The notes: generated by a model not told the origin, from the letters alone. Shown: positions 46,847 through 58,226, counted from the first letter of the stretch. The stretch: 64,000 nucleotides of DNA from Gnetum montanum (GCA_015680685.1 MNCI01008086.1:648142-712141); one strand, 5' to 3'. Numbers and translations are program-made.

Positions 46847-47159
46847 TAATAAGAATTAACACAAAACAAAATAACAGATGCAAGGACAGAGCACATATGA
46901 GGAGAAATAGAAATATTTTATTTCGATGTGGTACATCAAAGCTACTATCAAATGGACTATTTATAATAGGCTAAGTCCACTGAACTCCCATCCTTTTCTA
47001 ATTGAACTTGGAGGTTATAATTACATCATGATAACCCATTAAACTTAAACTGATTCTTGTAATAGAAATAGAATTAACTCCCATTCTTTTCTAACTGAAC
47101 CTGGAAGCAACCATAAGTTAAACTAATTCTTGTAATAGAAGCAAGATTATTAACTAACA
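46847..47159 (-). repeat. CopC 5' LTR (right)
   Basis: Counterpart of 42459-42741 and 30 bp longer. It begins on the minus strand TGTTAGTTAATAATC. Confidence 0.85.
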
Positions 47160-47164
47160 CTCGA

Positions 47165-47870
47165 TGCTACACTATGCTAGAATTGTTCTAATTCATTCTC
47201 TATGATATGTTATTTTTTTTAATAATCTCAAACCTTTTCGAGGACAACTGTATAGGATCTTGTTCAATTTTGATCAAACAAGTAGCCATTTTTCCATCAA
47301 GGCATTGTTAATTCCTTAAAGCATGTGATTTGTGATTTGAAAGTCATATTCATGCATATTATTTTGGGATATGTTTCTTTTAAAAATAATAAATAAATAA
47401 AATTTATTAAAATTAAATGTTATCTATTGGAATCAAACTCATAATTTGAAGCTTCCAAAATAAGAGTCTAACCATGTATACTGTGTTACATGTTTTCTAT
47501 AATATATCATCTTAACTATATGTCTTAGGTGTACCTATGGACATAATGAGGTGTTAGCCTTATGGTAGCACTCTTGATTTGGAAGTCCCAAGTTATGGGT
47601 TCCATTTTTCTGAGCAATACTAACTTATGAGATTCTAATTTAACTATATGTCTAGGGGATAAGTTATGATCATAATTGTAGCCCAATGATACGTAGTCTT
47701 GGCCTAGTAACCCTAAGTCACAAGTTTTATTCTACTAGGTAGCACTAAGTTATAAACTTCTATAAGTCTTGGGGTGTACCTATGTTTCACTTATTTTAGG
47801 TTTCAACAATAATATTATAATCTTAGCCTTCTTCCAACAAAATGGGGTTGGCTACATAAATTCTTTTTTG
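47165..47870. repeat. Cluster of tRNA-derived SINE-like fragments
   Basis: 47545-47620 reads TTAGCCTTATGGTAGCACT, then TTGATTTGGAAGTCCC and AGTTATGGGTTCCATTT. The first and last parts resemble RNA polymerase III boxes A (TRGYNNANNNG) and B (GGTTCRANNCY). Similar pieces lie at 47690-47740 and, inverted, at 47450-47495. The unit ends near 47850 with ATGGGGTTGGCTACATAAA and a T run. Copies near 36760 and 57680 belong to the same family. Confidence 0.5.
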
Positions 47871-48780
47871 CCATTTACCTTTCAACAATTATAGCTTTGT
47901 TTACTGACAATTTCTTTAATTCGTTCTCAATCATTGTTTTTCTTACATCTTTTTATAGTTTTCCTTCATTGGCTTTCGGAGATAAAACCCATGACCATTT
48001 TATAAATCCATGGGCAACAAACAACCGTGCCTATGGCCCATACGACAAAATATCGCTCATGAGTATATACAAAAACAATGGGCAACAAAAAACCACAAGC
48101 ACAAACAAATGAACATACCTACTCACCCCTGGTAAAAAGGCAACCTACTACTATTATCTCCAAATGTCTCAACTTCTAAGAAACAGACAATCCTAAGGTG
48201 ATTAGAAGAACAACCATTGCAACCTCACACAACTAACGACTACGCTTCTATAACCCAAAAAATACTACTTCTGTCTTCCAAATTCTTAGGGTGTTGGAAC
48301 CTGTTGACGCCAACATGGCCAACGGGCCTTATGGTACAAAATAACAAAACCTTACTTTTAACTGACTGTTAACAACAATATCAAGTAGTGTTTCCATCGA
48401 CTGAGATAATTGCCACTGTCAAACCACACCAGTGCTGCTCCAGTTGTTGCCGTGACGCTTGCTGTCAATGCTGCCGTCATGCTGCAGAACTCAGATTTTG
48501 CATGAAATTTTGAACATACAGAATATGCAAGATACCGGAAGAGCCTTTCTAAATGTGGTCATCCTCCTGCTGCCGTTGGTATCTCCTTCTGTTGCAAGGG
48601 CAAACAGGGCCTGCTGGAATGCCTTTCTTGTGGGTGCTGCCTCGAGGCGTCACTGATGTGGGATCTGCGGTGGCAATGGCATCCATGGCCACCACACCAC
48701 ATTTTGTTACAGCACAAACCTCACTCTCTTCTTCTGCTTTATCATCATGATCTTCTCTTTCTCTCACTTTATCTTTGCAG
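47871..48780. other. Intergenic or intron sequence upstream of the reductase exon
   Basis: Mostly without recognisable content. A CTG/CAG-rich part (48420-48620) follows. The end, TCTCACTTTATCTTTGCAG (acceptor AG at 48779-48780), looks like the 3' end of an intron. The first exon of the reductase was not found. Confidence 0.45.
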
Positions 48781-49449
48781 AAGCAGATCTCCAGCAAATG
48801 GGGGATGTTCTGGATTTACTTTCCCAGCTTGCTATCCTTTCTGTTTTTTGTTTTACGTAAAATGTTATGGCCGCCTACCAACATGATACTTCTTAAATTA
48901 GGAGTTCTGAATTTGGCCCTCACCCTGCTGCAGTCGGATTGTCCACTGTCATTTCCTCCCACACTGACTGCTGCGGCAGTTGCTGTTCATTTCTTCGAAA
49001 AGGTTTATGAGGTGCTGTTCATTCATCGTTATTCAGGAACCGTAGGCATAGGGACTGTCATTCTCATATCCATCATGTATGCCTTCAATGCCTTTTATTT
49101 TTCTGTATGCTCTACAGGCATATGAGAGTTTGAGACCAGTATAGGAACTTTATTTGTTATAGGTGCCATTCTTTTTGTTATGGGGTTGAGTGGGAATTTA
49201 TATCGTCAGTTCATATTGTCAAGTCTGCGTAAGGTTGGGTCCAAGCAGCAGCAGTACAATATTCAAGAGGCTGGACTGTTCAAGTTTGTAGTGTGCCCCC
49301 ATTACTTATTTGAGATTACTGGATTCGTGGGCCTTGCCTTGCTGGCTCAAACGGATTTTGATTTCTGCACTGTTGTCTTTGTATTCTTTTATTTGGTTGA
49401 CAGAAGTTTGTCCACTAAAGCACAGAGGGGAATCAAAGAAGGCCTCTAG
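48781..49449 (+). pseudogene. Steroid 5-alpha-reductase family protein, last exon, with premature stop
   Basis: The family (DET2-like 3-oxo-5-alpha-steroid 4-dehydrogenases and relatives) comprises membrane NADPH-dependent reductases of the ER. The frame from the acceptor at 48781 reads ISSKWGMFWIYFPSLLSF, then AVHFFEKVYEVLFIHRYSG, the family's HFFKR/HKYSG block. An in-frame TGA lies at 49123-49125. The same frame continues LFVIGAILFVMGLSGNLYRQ, EAGLFKFVVCPHYLFEITGF (the conserved CPHYLFEI block) and VVFVFFYLVDRSLSTKA. The usual WYxxKFxxFPxxRxxxIPF end is missing and replaced by a short tail. Four or more hydrophobic segments are visible. The upstream exon is missing and TatG starts 35 bp after the stop. 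Probably a dead copy, or a sequencing error at the TGA. Confidence 0.72.
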
Positions 49450-49483
49450 TAGGGTTTCCTGCCACGAAGATTGCAACAAAAAT

Positions 49484-50740
49484 TGAATACCTTACGAATT
49501 GCAAACTTTTTCTTGACGTAACATGATTTTCCTTTACCTTCTGTAATGCACAATTCTAGTATCATGCCTAAAACTAGATCTGATGAGGGAGATTCATGAT
49601 CGTTATCACCATCATCATCATCATGATTGTTGGCATAGGCTTGAGCTGATACCTTGTTCTTCTTGGTGTTGTTCATCATCATTGTTGTTATGTGTTTAAG
49701 TTTGTTTCCAGTCGTTGTTGCCCGATTGTAGATATGTGTTTAAGTTTGTTTCCAGTCGTTGTTGCCCGATTGTAGATATGTGTTTAAGTTTGTTTCCAGT
49801 CGTTGTTGCCCGATTGTAGATATACATGCACAGAGCTCTGGCTCTGCTCGTAATGAAAGTTAAATAAAAACCATAAGTGTTTACGTTTGCAATCTGTTAA
49901 AAAAAATGCTTTCTCATTTTATTTAAATTTATGATTTTACAAATACTGATTTTCTTCATTTTTACTTGGACAGGTGTCAACTATAGACAAAAAACAAGGA
50001 GGCTAAATTGTAAGGCATATTTACAACATCAGATGGAATATCCAAAGTATCCGTTAGAAGATAAACAAGATGCTGCACTTCCTAAGAGAAAAATAAGGAG
50101 GAGAAGAACATAAGGGCTATAAAAGGCCATACACATAGATGAAAAGAAGGATCATTATCATCATCAAGAGAGGAGAAAGCAAAGTCTCTTAGCTTCTCTC
50201 TTTTGCTTTTCATATCTTACTTCTTCTTTCCTTTTCCCTTCCCTTTTCTTATTGCATCCCACCATTTCATCATCTTATATCCCTTTTTCCTTTTCAATAT
50301 TAGTGTTGTTGTTGTTGCTATATGCAACTCATTGCTTGGTGCTAGTATTGTTACCTACAATTGGTTGGATGATTGCTTTTGTTGCTGCTATTGGTCATTA
50401 CTAAATGGTGTTGTTGTTACCACTTGTTGTAGCTTTTATGTACCACTACCATGGCTACTTGTAGTCATTAATGAATCTACTAAGTTCTCTATTTTCTCTA
50501 CTTCCTATTGTTTTCCTTTTAATATCATGATCTTTCTAAATTATTTTATCTTCAATATTTTTGTTTGAAAATAATTTAATATTTTCAAATTTAGTGATTT
50601 TATTTAAATTATCAATCACGTTCCTCTTCCACCGAGACTATTCCTAGAATAGCCATGCCCTAAGCAAGGTGCCCTAGGCAATAACTTTGTCAAAGTAAGC
50701 TCTTTAAGGGCGTTGTGCATTAGTGTGCCTTTATGCATCA
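49484..50740 (+). repeat. TatG 5' LTR
   Basis: Begins TGAATACCTTA and ends ATGCATCA. A TATA-like GGCTATAAAAGGCC lies near 50116, a good core promoter. It contains three exact 44-bp tandem copies (49691-49822) where the 3' LTR has one diverged copy. Confidence 0.8.
49691..49822 (+). repeat. 44-bp tandem repeat, three identical copies
   Basis: Units start at 49691, 49735 and 49779 (TGTGTTTAAGTTTG to GATTGTAGATA). They are identical to one another by eye, unlike the rest of this old LTR, so the expansion is recent or an assembly error. Confidence 0.92.
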
Positions 50741-51069
50741 ACACCCTTTCTAGCACTAGAAGGAGGGCCACCATTATAGTTTCCCTCAACTAGATTTCAT
50801 TTCTATGTTATCTTGTCCTTAGTTTCAATTTCCTTTATTTTCTTCCTACTTTAATAAAAAATCCAAAAAAAATATTTTAAAAAAATTTATCTTTATTGTC
50901 TACTTAGTTTATGGTTGGACCTAGTTAAACTCTTAAGCCTCAAACTAGGAAAACAACAAGACAAAACTTCCTAGCCAACAATTTTCCAAGTCATATTCCT
51001 ACAAGACCTAGATCTAAGGTCTCACATTCTTCAACTATGGCAAACTCTAAGCATCGTTGGACTTAGAAG
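50741..51069 (+). pseudogene. TatG leader and gag N-terminus remnant
   Basis: Short leader, then a frame near 50910 reading MVGPS and, past a stop, LKPQTRKTTRQNFLANNF, which could be the start of gag. It is lost at about 51070. Confidence 0.4.
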
Positions 51070-52317
51070 CAGGGGATAAATAAGTTCCCCAAGATAAAAA
51101 TTCATTTGAGATAAAGCGCACACACCAAATTTAACGTGGTTCCCCAACTTGGATAGTCCACACTTGGACGATAGTTCGCAAGCACACCTCTAGACTTTGT
51201 TGCTCTCAAATGTGGTCTGAAGAATACCACATCTTATATAAGCTCTAAGCTCCACTTTGGAGTGATTTGATGCTATGAATGTGATTTCTAAGATCCCACA
51301 ACCTTTACAACTTGATCTCTACTTCGAAGTGTTGTGGTGCTATACAAACACTCAATCTCGCAAAATCTCGACAAGCTCAAGCAAGATGCCTTCCTACAAG
51401 AAGCACATTAATGCCACAAGGCAACAAAAGAGAACAACAATCACAAGGAAAGAATGCAACTAAGTTTGATGATTATTGTACTTTGAGGTACAACTCACTT
51501 TGAACAATTACAATAAACAAAGATTGTACACTGAGGAGCAACAATGAGTACAATGATTGCTTGATGAATACAATTGATAGTACACAATGCTTACACATTT
51601 CCTAATGAGGATGAAGTCTTCTCATAGCCAATATATTTATAAAATCACCTTAGAATTTGTGCAATAGCTAATTAATGATCATTGAAGATGTCTTCTCTAA
51701 GACTAAGACATCTTTCTGCAATGGACCTTCATTCTGGAAAGATGTCTTCTTCTCATGAAAGATGTCTTTTTCTCCAGAAAGACATCTACTATTTTCTAGA
51801 GACATCTTCTCCTATGCTACCTTCAATTCTACCAAGACATCTACTATTTCTTGGAGACATCTTCACTTGATAGTAGACATTTTCTATTTTTAAAAGATGT
51901 CTTTACTAAAAATAATCCCTCAATGCTAAGGCTTCCTTCTAACCTCTAAGGTGAGCTTTCAAGTCTTTGTTTCTTGTCCAAGATCTTTGAATTTTTGCAT
52001 GTTTGCTTGAGACCTTATAGATGTCCTTCTTCTTTGAGCTCTCCTTTTTTATAAACTAGTTCATTCCTTGTCATCAATGTAGGATTCATCTTGGTCTTTG
52101 AGATCTTCATTTTGACATTGCTTTATAGGTGTCATCTCATCTTCTTCTTGTGTCTCCAATGTACTTTGTCCTACAATCATGAAAATCACACAAACATTCT
52201 TGTACTCTATTTTCCTTAACGTTTTGACATACCAAATGATCAACAAACCTTGTTTCCCAACCTTTGGTTAACAATACCTTAAACTTTTGAAACTTCAACC
52301 CAATTCCAAAACCTCTT
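51070..52317. other. Unclassified insertion or spacer with AGATGTC/GACATCT cluster
   Basis: It separates TatG gag pieces. AACGTGGTTCCCC near 51138 recalls the ACGTGGTTC motif often seen near plant retroelement termini, so a further decayed element is likely. 51683-51905 contains about ten AGATGTCTT or AAGACATCT words in both orientations. No frame is recognised. Confidence 0.45.
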
Positions 52318-53223
52318 TNNNNNNNNNNNNNNNNNNNNNNNNNNNNNNNNNNNNNNNNNNNNNNNNNNNNNNNNNNNNNNNNNNNNNNNNNNNNNNNNNN
52401 NNNNNNNNNNNNNNNNNNNNNNNNNNNNNNNNNNNNNNNNNNNNNNNNNNNNNNNNNNNNNNNNNNNNNNNNNNNNNNNNNNNNNNNNNNNNNNNNNNNN
52501 NNNNNNNNNNNNNNNNNNNNNNNNNNNNNNNNNNNNNNNNNNNNNNNNNNNNNNNNNNNNNNNNNNNNNNNNNNNNNNNNNNNNNNNNNNNNNNNNNNNN
52601 NNNNNNNNNNNNNNNNNNNNNNNNNNNNNNNNNNNNNNNNNNNNNNNNNNNNNNNNNNNNNNNNNNNNNNNNNNNNNNNNNNNNNNNNNNNNNNNNNNNN
52701 NNNNNNNNNNNNNNNNNNNNNNNNNNNNNNNNNNNNNNNNNNNNNNNNNNNNNNNNNNNNNNNNNNNNNNNNNNNNNNNNNNNNNNNNNNNNNNNNNNNN
52801 NNNNNNNNNNNNNNNNNNNNNNNNNNNNNNNNNNNNNNNNNNNNNNNNNNNNNNNNNNNNNNNNNNNNNNNNNNNNNNNNNNNNNNNNNNNNNNNNNNNN
52901 NNNNNNNNNNNNNNNNNNNNNNNNNNNNNNNNNNNNNNNNNNNNNNNNNNNNNNNNNNNNNNNNNNNNNNNNNNNNNNNNNNNNNNNNNNNNNNNNNNNN
53001 NNNNNNNNNNNNNNNNNNNNNNNNNNNNNNNNNNNNNNNNNNNNNNNNNNNNNNNNNNNNNNNNNNNNNNNNNNNNNNNNNNNGGCGGGACGTGATATCG
53101 CGTACGCGATATCGCAGGAGAAGACGTGATATCGCGTATATGATATCGCATGGGATGCGATATCACGGCGGCTGCGATATCGCGTACGCGATATCGCGGC
53201 CTAGTGCAAGTCGCATCTCATCA
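52318..53223 (-). mobile_element. Solo LTR of the GypA family, mostly in an N gap
   Basis: The visible end 53084-53223 carries seven GATATC palindromes and the family terminus GCATCTCATCA. It is flanked by CTCTT on both sides (52313-52317 and 53224-53228), a perfect 5-bp duplication. The span of 906 bp, including 765 N, is close to the LTR length of GypA2 (943-976 bp), so a solo LTR is the simplest reading. Confidence 0.72.
52319..53083. other. Assembly gap of 765 N
   Basis: A run of N inside the solo LTR. The gap stops within the palindrome array, which probably caused it. Confidence 0.99.
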
Positions 53224-53228
53224 CTCTT

Positions 53229-54600
53229 TAACATAATTTCTTTTCTTTTGATCCCTCTTTTAATGACACTTGTGAACATCTTCAAAATTTTGAGACACTA
53301 CTAGGCATCCACAACATAGTTCAACATGATGTGGCCTATAGGTCTTTTGTCACTACTTTCCAAGGTACAACAACTCAATGGTTTCTAACCCTTCCCAACT
53401 CATCAATCTCAACTTGGAATGACTTCAAATCACATTTTCTATCTCAACTTGATGAGTTTAATAGCCCCACTATAGCTTCTAATAACTTTACTAGCCTCTA
53501 AAATCTTAGTGAGGAAACTATTAGAAATTTCAATTTAAGATTCCTTTAGCAATTATCGTATGTTTCTAACAAGATGCTACTATAACCAAAAGGAATCTTA
53601 AGCTTTTTCCTCTTAACCATAAATCCCTTCCTCACATATGCAATCAAATCTAATCCCAATATCACCGACTTGCAAGGAGCCATGTCTACAAACTTGAACA
53701 AATTACTCTTAAAGACTCATTACAAGCCCAATTTAAAACTCTTGGCTTAGGTTCCCAAGCCCTAATAGTCCCGAATCCTTTTCAAACCAATCCTCCAATC
53801 CCCAAATTTTGACCAAATATTCAAAGTCCAAATACTTCCTCTTCTTTATTTCCTCAAAACCTTGGCCTAAATGATGATCGATTAAAGGCCTTAATTCAAT
53901 CTATTATCAATCCTCCCTCCATACACTCTATCCCTAACCTTAAGACAACACAAGCCTTCAACTTACCCAAAGTTGAGGGTCAACCTCTAATGAACCAAGT
54001 CTTAACCACACTACAAAAGCTTTCTAATGAAGTGATTGAGCCAAAATGCAACAATGTTAAGACAAGAAATCAACATAATGATGTAAATGAAAACCTAGGA
54101 GAAGTAGCTCTCAATGAATATTATAGGTTACATAACATCACACAAGATTTTGAGAAGTCTTTCCCTTAATTTTGAGCCTTATATGGGAATATCATACAAG
54201 AATTACAAAACAACCAAAAGGAAAAATCCCTATTAATGGTTCTAGAAGTCCCCAGTGAAACTAAAAATGAACCAATAGCATCTGTTGAGCAAGTCATGAT
54301 CAATGAACCTACCCCTACAAATGGACAATTTAGGAAGATGAGTGACATCATGAATAACTCTAGTAATCCAAAAGGAAACACATACATCCCTCCTAGCAAA
54401 TGAAACCACAATAATACATCTCAATAACAAACACAACTTGGAACATCATGACAAACCCATAATTGTTCCAACCAAAACCAACCTGAGCCCAAGAGTGAGA
54501 TGAAAAATTATGATCTTATAGAAGATTTGAAGAGGGTTAAAGCCAACATATCCATGTATGAACTATTACAATTTAAGAAAGAAAAATAAGTAATACATGC
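53229..54600 (+). pseudogene. TatG gag (degenerate)
   Basis: The capsid region is recognisable near 53320 as VAYRSFVTTFQGTTTQWFL and WNDFKSHFLSQLDEF, the gypsy gag (retrotransposon gag) pattern. SEETIRNFNLRF follows. The remainder is a linker with stops and no visible zinc knuckle. Confidence 0.7.
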
Positions 54601-54601
54601 A

Positions 54602-55100
54602 TTGATCAAGAAATCTAAAGATATAGGTAAGACCCCTACAAATGAGAAACAAGTTCATTTCATAGATGGTGTTGGAATCCTTGACACACCCATTCTTCAC
54701 CAACAAGCCAATAAGGATCAACCTCTTTTCCAAACTACTTCAATTATACTAGGGAAGAATGCTCATAATTGTCTAATGGATTCATTAGCTACTATAAATG
54801 GAATGCCTCTTCAGGTATGTAAATATTTAGGAGCACAAATGATTCTCGAAACCTAAAGTGTTATCCAACTTGACAAACCCAACATCCATGTAGTAGGATC
54901 ACATAATTATATCCAAATTCACCTAAAGAAATATCCTAATTTTTCATGTCATGTGGACATCTTAGTAGTTGATATGAAACTTATGACATGTTGCTTTCAC
55001 ATACATTTAGTGCCTAATTTCAACATTTCTTTAGATCTAATTTCTCAAAACTCCTTCTTCCAATCAAAGGAGGATTTGAACATGTTATAATTCCTAGAGA
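54602..55100 (+). pseudogene. TatG protease remnant
   Basis: CLMDSLATINGMPLQVCKYLG near 54770 resembles the gypsy retropepsin pattern LIDGGASxNxMPxxVxxxLG with its Asp but not the Gly. HVDILVVDM and FNISLDLISQNSF follow. Weakly supported. Confidence 0.5.
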
Positions 55101-55169
55101 ACCTTTTCATCATCATGTCATCTCAAGTACCAATGAATCTCATGTTACATCATCAGATAAAAGGAATTT

Positions 55170-55860
55170 ATGGGAATCATTGATCTTAACTTTGTTGAAT
55201 ACAAGCTAGATGAAAATTTGGATGCAATGAATGAATCCTTACATGGCATAAACCCCTATATTCATATTCATGCCACATCTCATCACCAAACTTATAGGAA
55301 AATTTCTGAACTTCGCATTGACATACTACCTTTCCACCAGCATGACGGAAAGACTTTCCTATTTGATGATCCCTCACCAATTGGTAAAGATAAGGATATT
55401 AGTGAAATCTTCACTATCCAATCCTTAGATGATAATCCAATTTATGATGATGATAATTCTTATATTGATCAAAGAGCTTTCTTTTCAAATTTCAATAACT
55501 TGAACACATGGATGCTTAGGTTTGATGAAGCCTTATCAAAATGAGGATGCAATGCTGGAATTATGTTAATTTCATGTGGGAAAGCTCCAAAGCTTAAAGC
55601 CTTTCATTTTTCAAACCCCATGATAAACAACGTGGCTGAATATGAAGCTTTAATCCGTAGACTAAAGTATGCCATTTACTTTGATCTTTCAAAGTTAAAG
55701 ATTTATAGTGATTCACAACTTATTATGAATTAAATTAACAACATTTATGAAGATAAGGATCATCCAATGAAATTGTTAGGGAAGTCTAGATGGATAATGA
55801 AATTGAAGTTCTACAATAAAAAGATTGGTAGGTATTAGCAAAATCTTCCAACAAAAATCT
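55170..55860 (+). pseudogene. TatG RNase H (Tat-type) remnant
   Basis: A 124-codon open stretch ends WMLRFDEALSK, then past a TGA GCNAGIMLISCGKAPK, NNVAEYEALIRRLKYAIYF and KLKIYSDSQLIMN. This is the extra RNase H that Tat-lineage elements carry after RT. The RT that should precede it is missing. Confidence 0.75.
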
Positions 55861-56396
55861 TCTAGGTGGAGTTAAAAAGATGATTAATGACAACCCAAAA
55901 TATTGGCATGAAAAAGTAAAATAGGTTGTATGGGAAGATCACATATGTTATAAAGAATCTCTTAAGACCACCCCTTATGAACTAGTTCATGGACAAAAAC
56001 CTATGTTACCCATCAACTTGCAAATCCCTACTCATGAGTTCTTCTTGGATTACCTAAATCCCAATGAAAGTCTCATTACTAGATCTTATGATCTTTGGGA
56101 TATTAAACTTAAAAATTTAATGGTAGGGAAAAACCTCTCAAATCATCAAAACATTATTAAAAGATGGTTTGATAAAAAGTTTATTGCTAAATCCTTTCAA
56201 ATAGGTGATCTAGTCTTGAAATGGTCTGTAAATGAAGTTCTCACCAATGTGGTCAAGACCATACCAAGTCATGGAGGTTATATTCCTAAATGTTTACAAG
56301 ATAGCTAACCTTCAAGGTGATAAATTCACAAGAAACTTCAATGTGTTCCACCTTAAATAGTTTTATAATGGTGTTCCATGTAAACACCTAGTAGAT
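55861..56396 (+). pseudogene. TatG integrase C-terminal remnant
   Basis: MINDNPKYWHEKVK, then TTPYELVHGQKPMLPINLQIP and FQIGDLVLKWS are the distal integrase blocks of Tat elements. The zinc-binding and DDE core are absent. It ends shortly before the 3' LTR. Confidence 0.72.
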
Positions 56397-57658
56397 TGAA
56401 TGCCTTATGCAAGAACTTATGAATTGCAAAATTTTTCTTGGTGTAACATTATTTACTTTTAGCTTCTATAATGCACAATTCCAATATGATGCCTAGAACT
56501 AGATCTAATGAGGTAGATTCATTATTATTATTACCACCACCATCATCATGATTATTGGCATAGGCTTGAGTTGATAGTGATTGCCTTGTAAGCTCCACCT
56601 TGTTCTTCTTGGTGTTGTTCATCACCATTGTTGTTATGTGTTTGAGTTTGTTTTCAATCACTATTATCTGATTGTAGATATATGTGCATAGAGTTCTAGT
56701 TCTACCCATCATGAAAGTTCAAATAAAAACCATTAGTGTTTATATTTGCTATTTTTTGAAAAAATGCTTTCTTATTTTATTTAAATTTATGATTTCACAA
56801 TTACTAATTTTCTTTATTTTTACTTAAACATGTGTCAAGTATAGAGAAAACCAAGGAGGCTAAATTGTAATGCATATTTGCAACATTAGTTGAAACATAC
56901 AAAGAATTAGTTAGAAGATAAAGAATATCTCTAGTTCTCATGCACAGATGACACCCATGCTACACTTCCTAAGAGAAAATAAGGAGGAGGAGAAGAATGT
57001 AAGGGCTATAAAAGCCCATACACATAGATGAAGAGGAGGATCATTATCATCATCAAGAGAGAAGAAAGAAAAATCTCTTGGCTTCTCTTTTTTTCTTTTC
57101 ATATCATGCTTCTTCTTTCCTTTTTCCTTCCGTTCTCCTATTCCATCCCATCATCTCATCATCCTATATTCCTTTTCCCTTTCAATATTAGTGATGTTGT
57201 TGCTACATGCAACTCATTTCTTAGTGTTAGCATTGTTACCTACAATCAGTTGTTGTTGGATGATTGTCTTTGTTGTTGTTATTAGTCACTATTGAATGGT
57301 GTTGTTGTCTACAAGTTGTCAGCACCACTTGTTGCAATTGCTATGTACTACTACCATGGCTACTTGCATCCATTAATGAATTTGCTAACTTCTCTATTTT
57401 CTCTTCTTCCTATTATTTTCCTTTTAATACCATGATCTTTCTAAATTATTTCATCTTCAATATTTATATTTGAAAATAATTTAATATTTTTAAATTTAGT
57501 AATTTTATTTAAATTGTTAGTCACATTCCTCTTCCACTGAGACTATTTCCAGGCTAGTTGTGCCCTAAGCAAGGTGCCCTAGGCAATAACCTTTTCAAAC
57601 CAAGCTCTTTAAGTACGTTGTGCGTTAGTGTGCCTTTACACCCCAAATTTTTGCATCA
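56397..57658 (+). repeat. TatG 3' LTR
   Basis: Matches 49484-50740 over its length (AATTGCAAAATTTTTCTTGG, TTGGCATAGGCTTGAG, GGGCTATAAAAGCCC, GTGCCCTAAGCAAGGTGCC). It has a single copy of the 44-bp unit. Confidence 0.8.
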
Positions 57659-58226
57659 AAAAAATCCATTAGAATTGTAATATAGGCACACCCCAAATAT
57701 CTTGTCCCATTACAACTATATAACTCATCATTACCAACCAAAATTGAATACATAACTTGGAGCTTTCAAATGAAGAATCTTACTGCTAAGTGAACACATC
57801 ATTGTTAAAACATTAATCAAAAGAAAAAATCAAACTATATGCTCCACAATTTTAAACCTACAACTAGTCAAACATTAAAAGGAAAAAGACTACACAACTC
57901 ATATCTAAAACTTAACTTTTTGTGAGATCTTAAATCTCCAGTTAGAGAAACATTAAAAAACAAAAACTAAAATAAAAAACTATGCTTCTCACACAACCTT
58001 GAACCTAAAATTAACAAAACATTACAAAAAATAAAACTAACAAAAAAAACTAAAACTAAACTACTTATTCTACTTGCATATTGAATCCATTATCCATCAA
58101 ACAAGAATATCCAAGTATTCCTTACACAAATACCTTACACCCCATGAAGATAAATTTGATTTAACTAAATATCCCACAATTATTAACACCAAGTAGAACT
58201 AACTAATTTAACTTCAATTACCAACA
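57659..58226 (-). repeat. CopD 3' LTR (probable), with SINE-like piece
   Basis: The minus strand starts TGTTGGTAATTGAAG at 58226 after a weak purine tract ATGTGGGATAT. The left end is unclear because 57680-57790 matches the SINE-like family (inverted). AT-rich, no gene. Confidence 0.5.

Larger units (their letters stand above)
42459..47159 (-). mobile_element. CopC: compact Ty1/copia element
   Basis: A 4.7 kb minus-strand element with 283 and 313 bp LTRs and flanking CCCGA (42454-42458) and CTCGA (47160-47164), a one-mismatch target duplication. Gag, protease, integrase, RT and RNase H follow in the copia order, with few enough stops that long parts are open. It is dead, but younger-looking than CopA and CopB. 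No nested insertion. Confidence 0.9.
49484..57658 (+). mobile_element. TatG: degenerate Tat-like Ty3/gypsy element
   Basis: LTRs of about 1.26 kb at 49484-50740 and 56397-57658 flank a gag, protease, RNase H and integrase remnant in the plus sense. The RNase H (EYEALIRRLKYA, IYSDSQLIMN) is of the second, Tat-type kind. RT is not detectable. Flanks are A-rich (AAAAT on the left, AAAAA on the right), so the target duplication is unclear. It hosts a solo LTR of the GypA family at 52318-53223. Confidence 0.75.

Noticed and set aside
49691-49822. CRISPR-like array
   Set aside because: Units are contiguous tandem copies without spacers, inside a plant LTR.
52279-53166. Open frames of 280-295 codons across the second gap
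   Set aside because: The same artefact: N translated as unknown residues inside the solo LTR.
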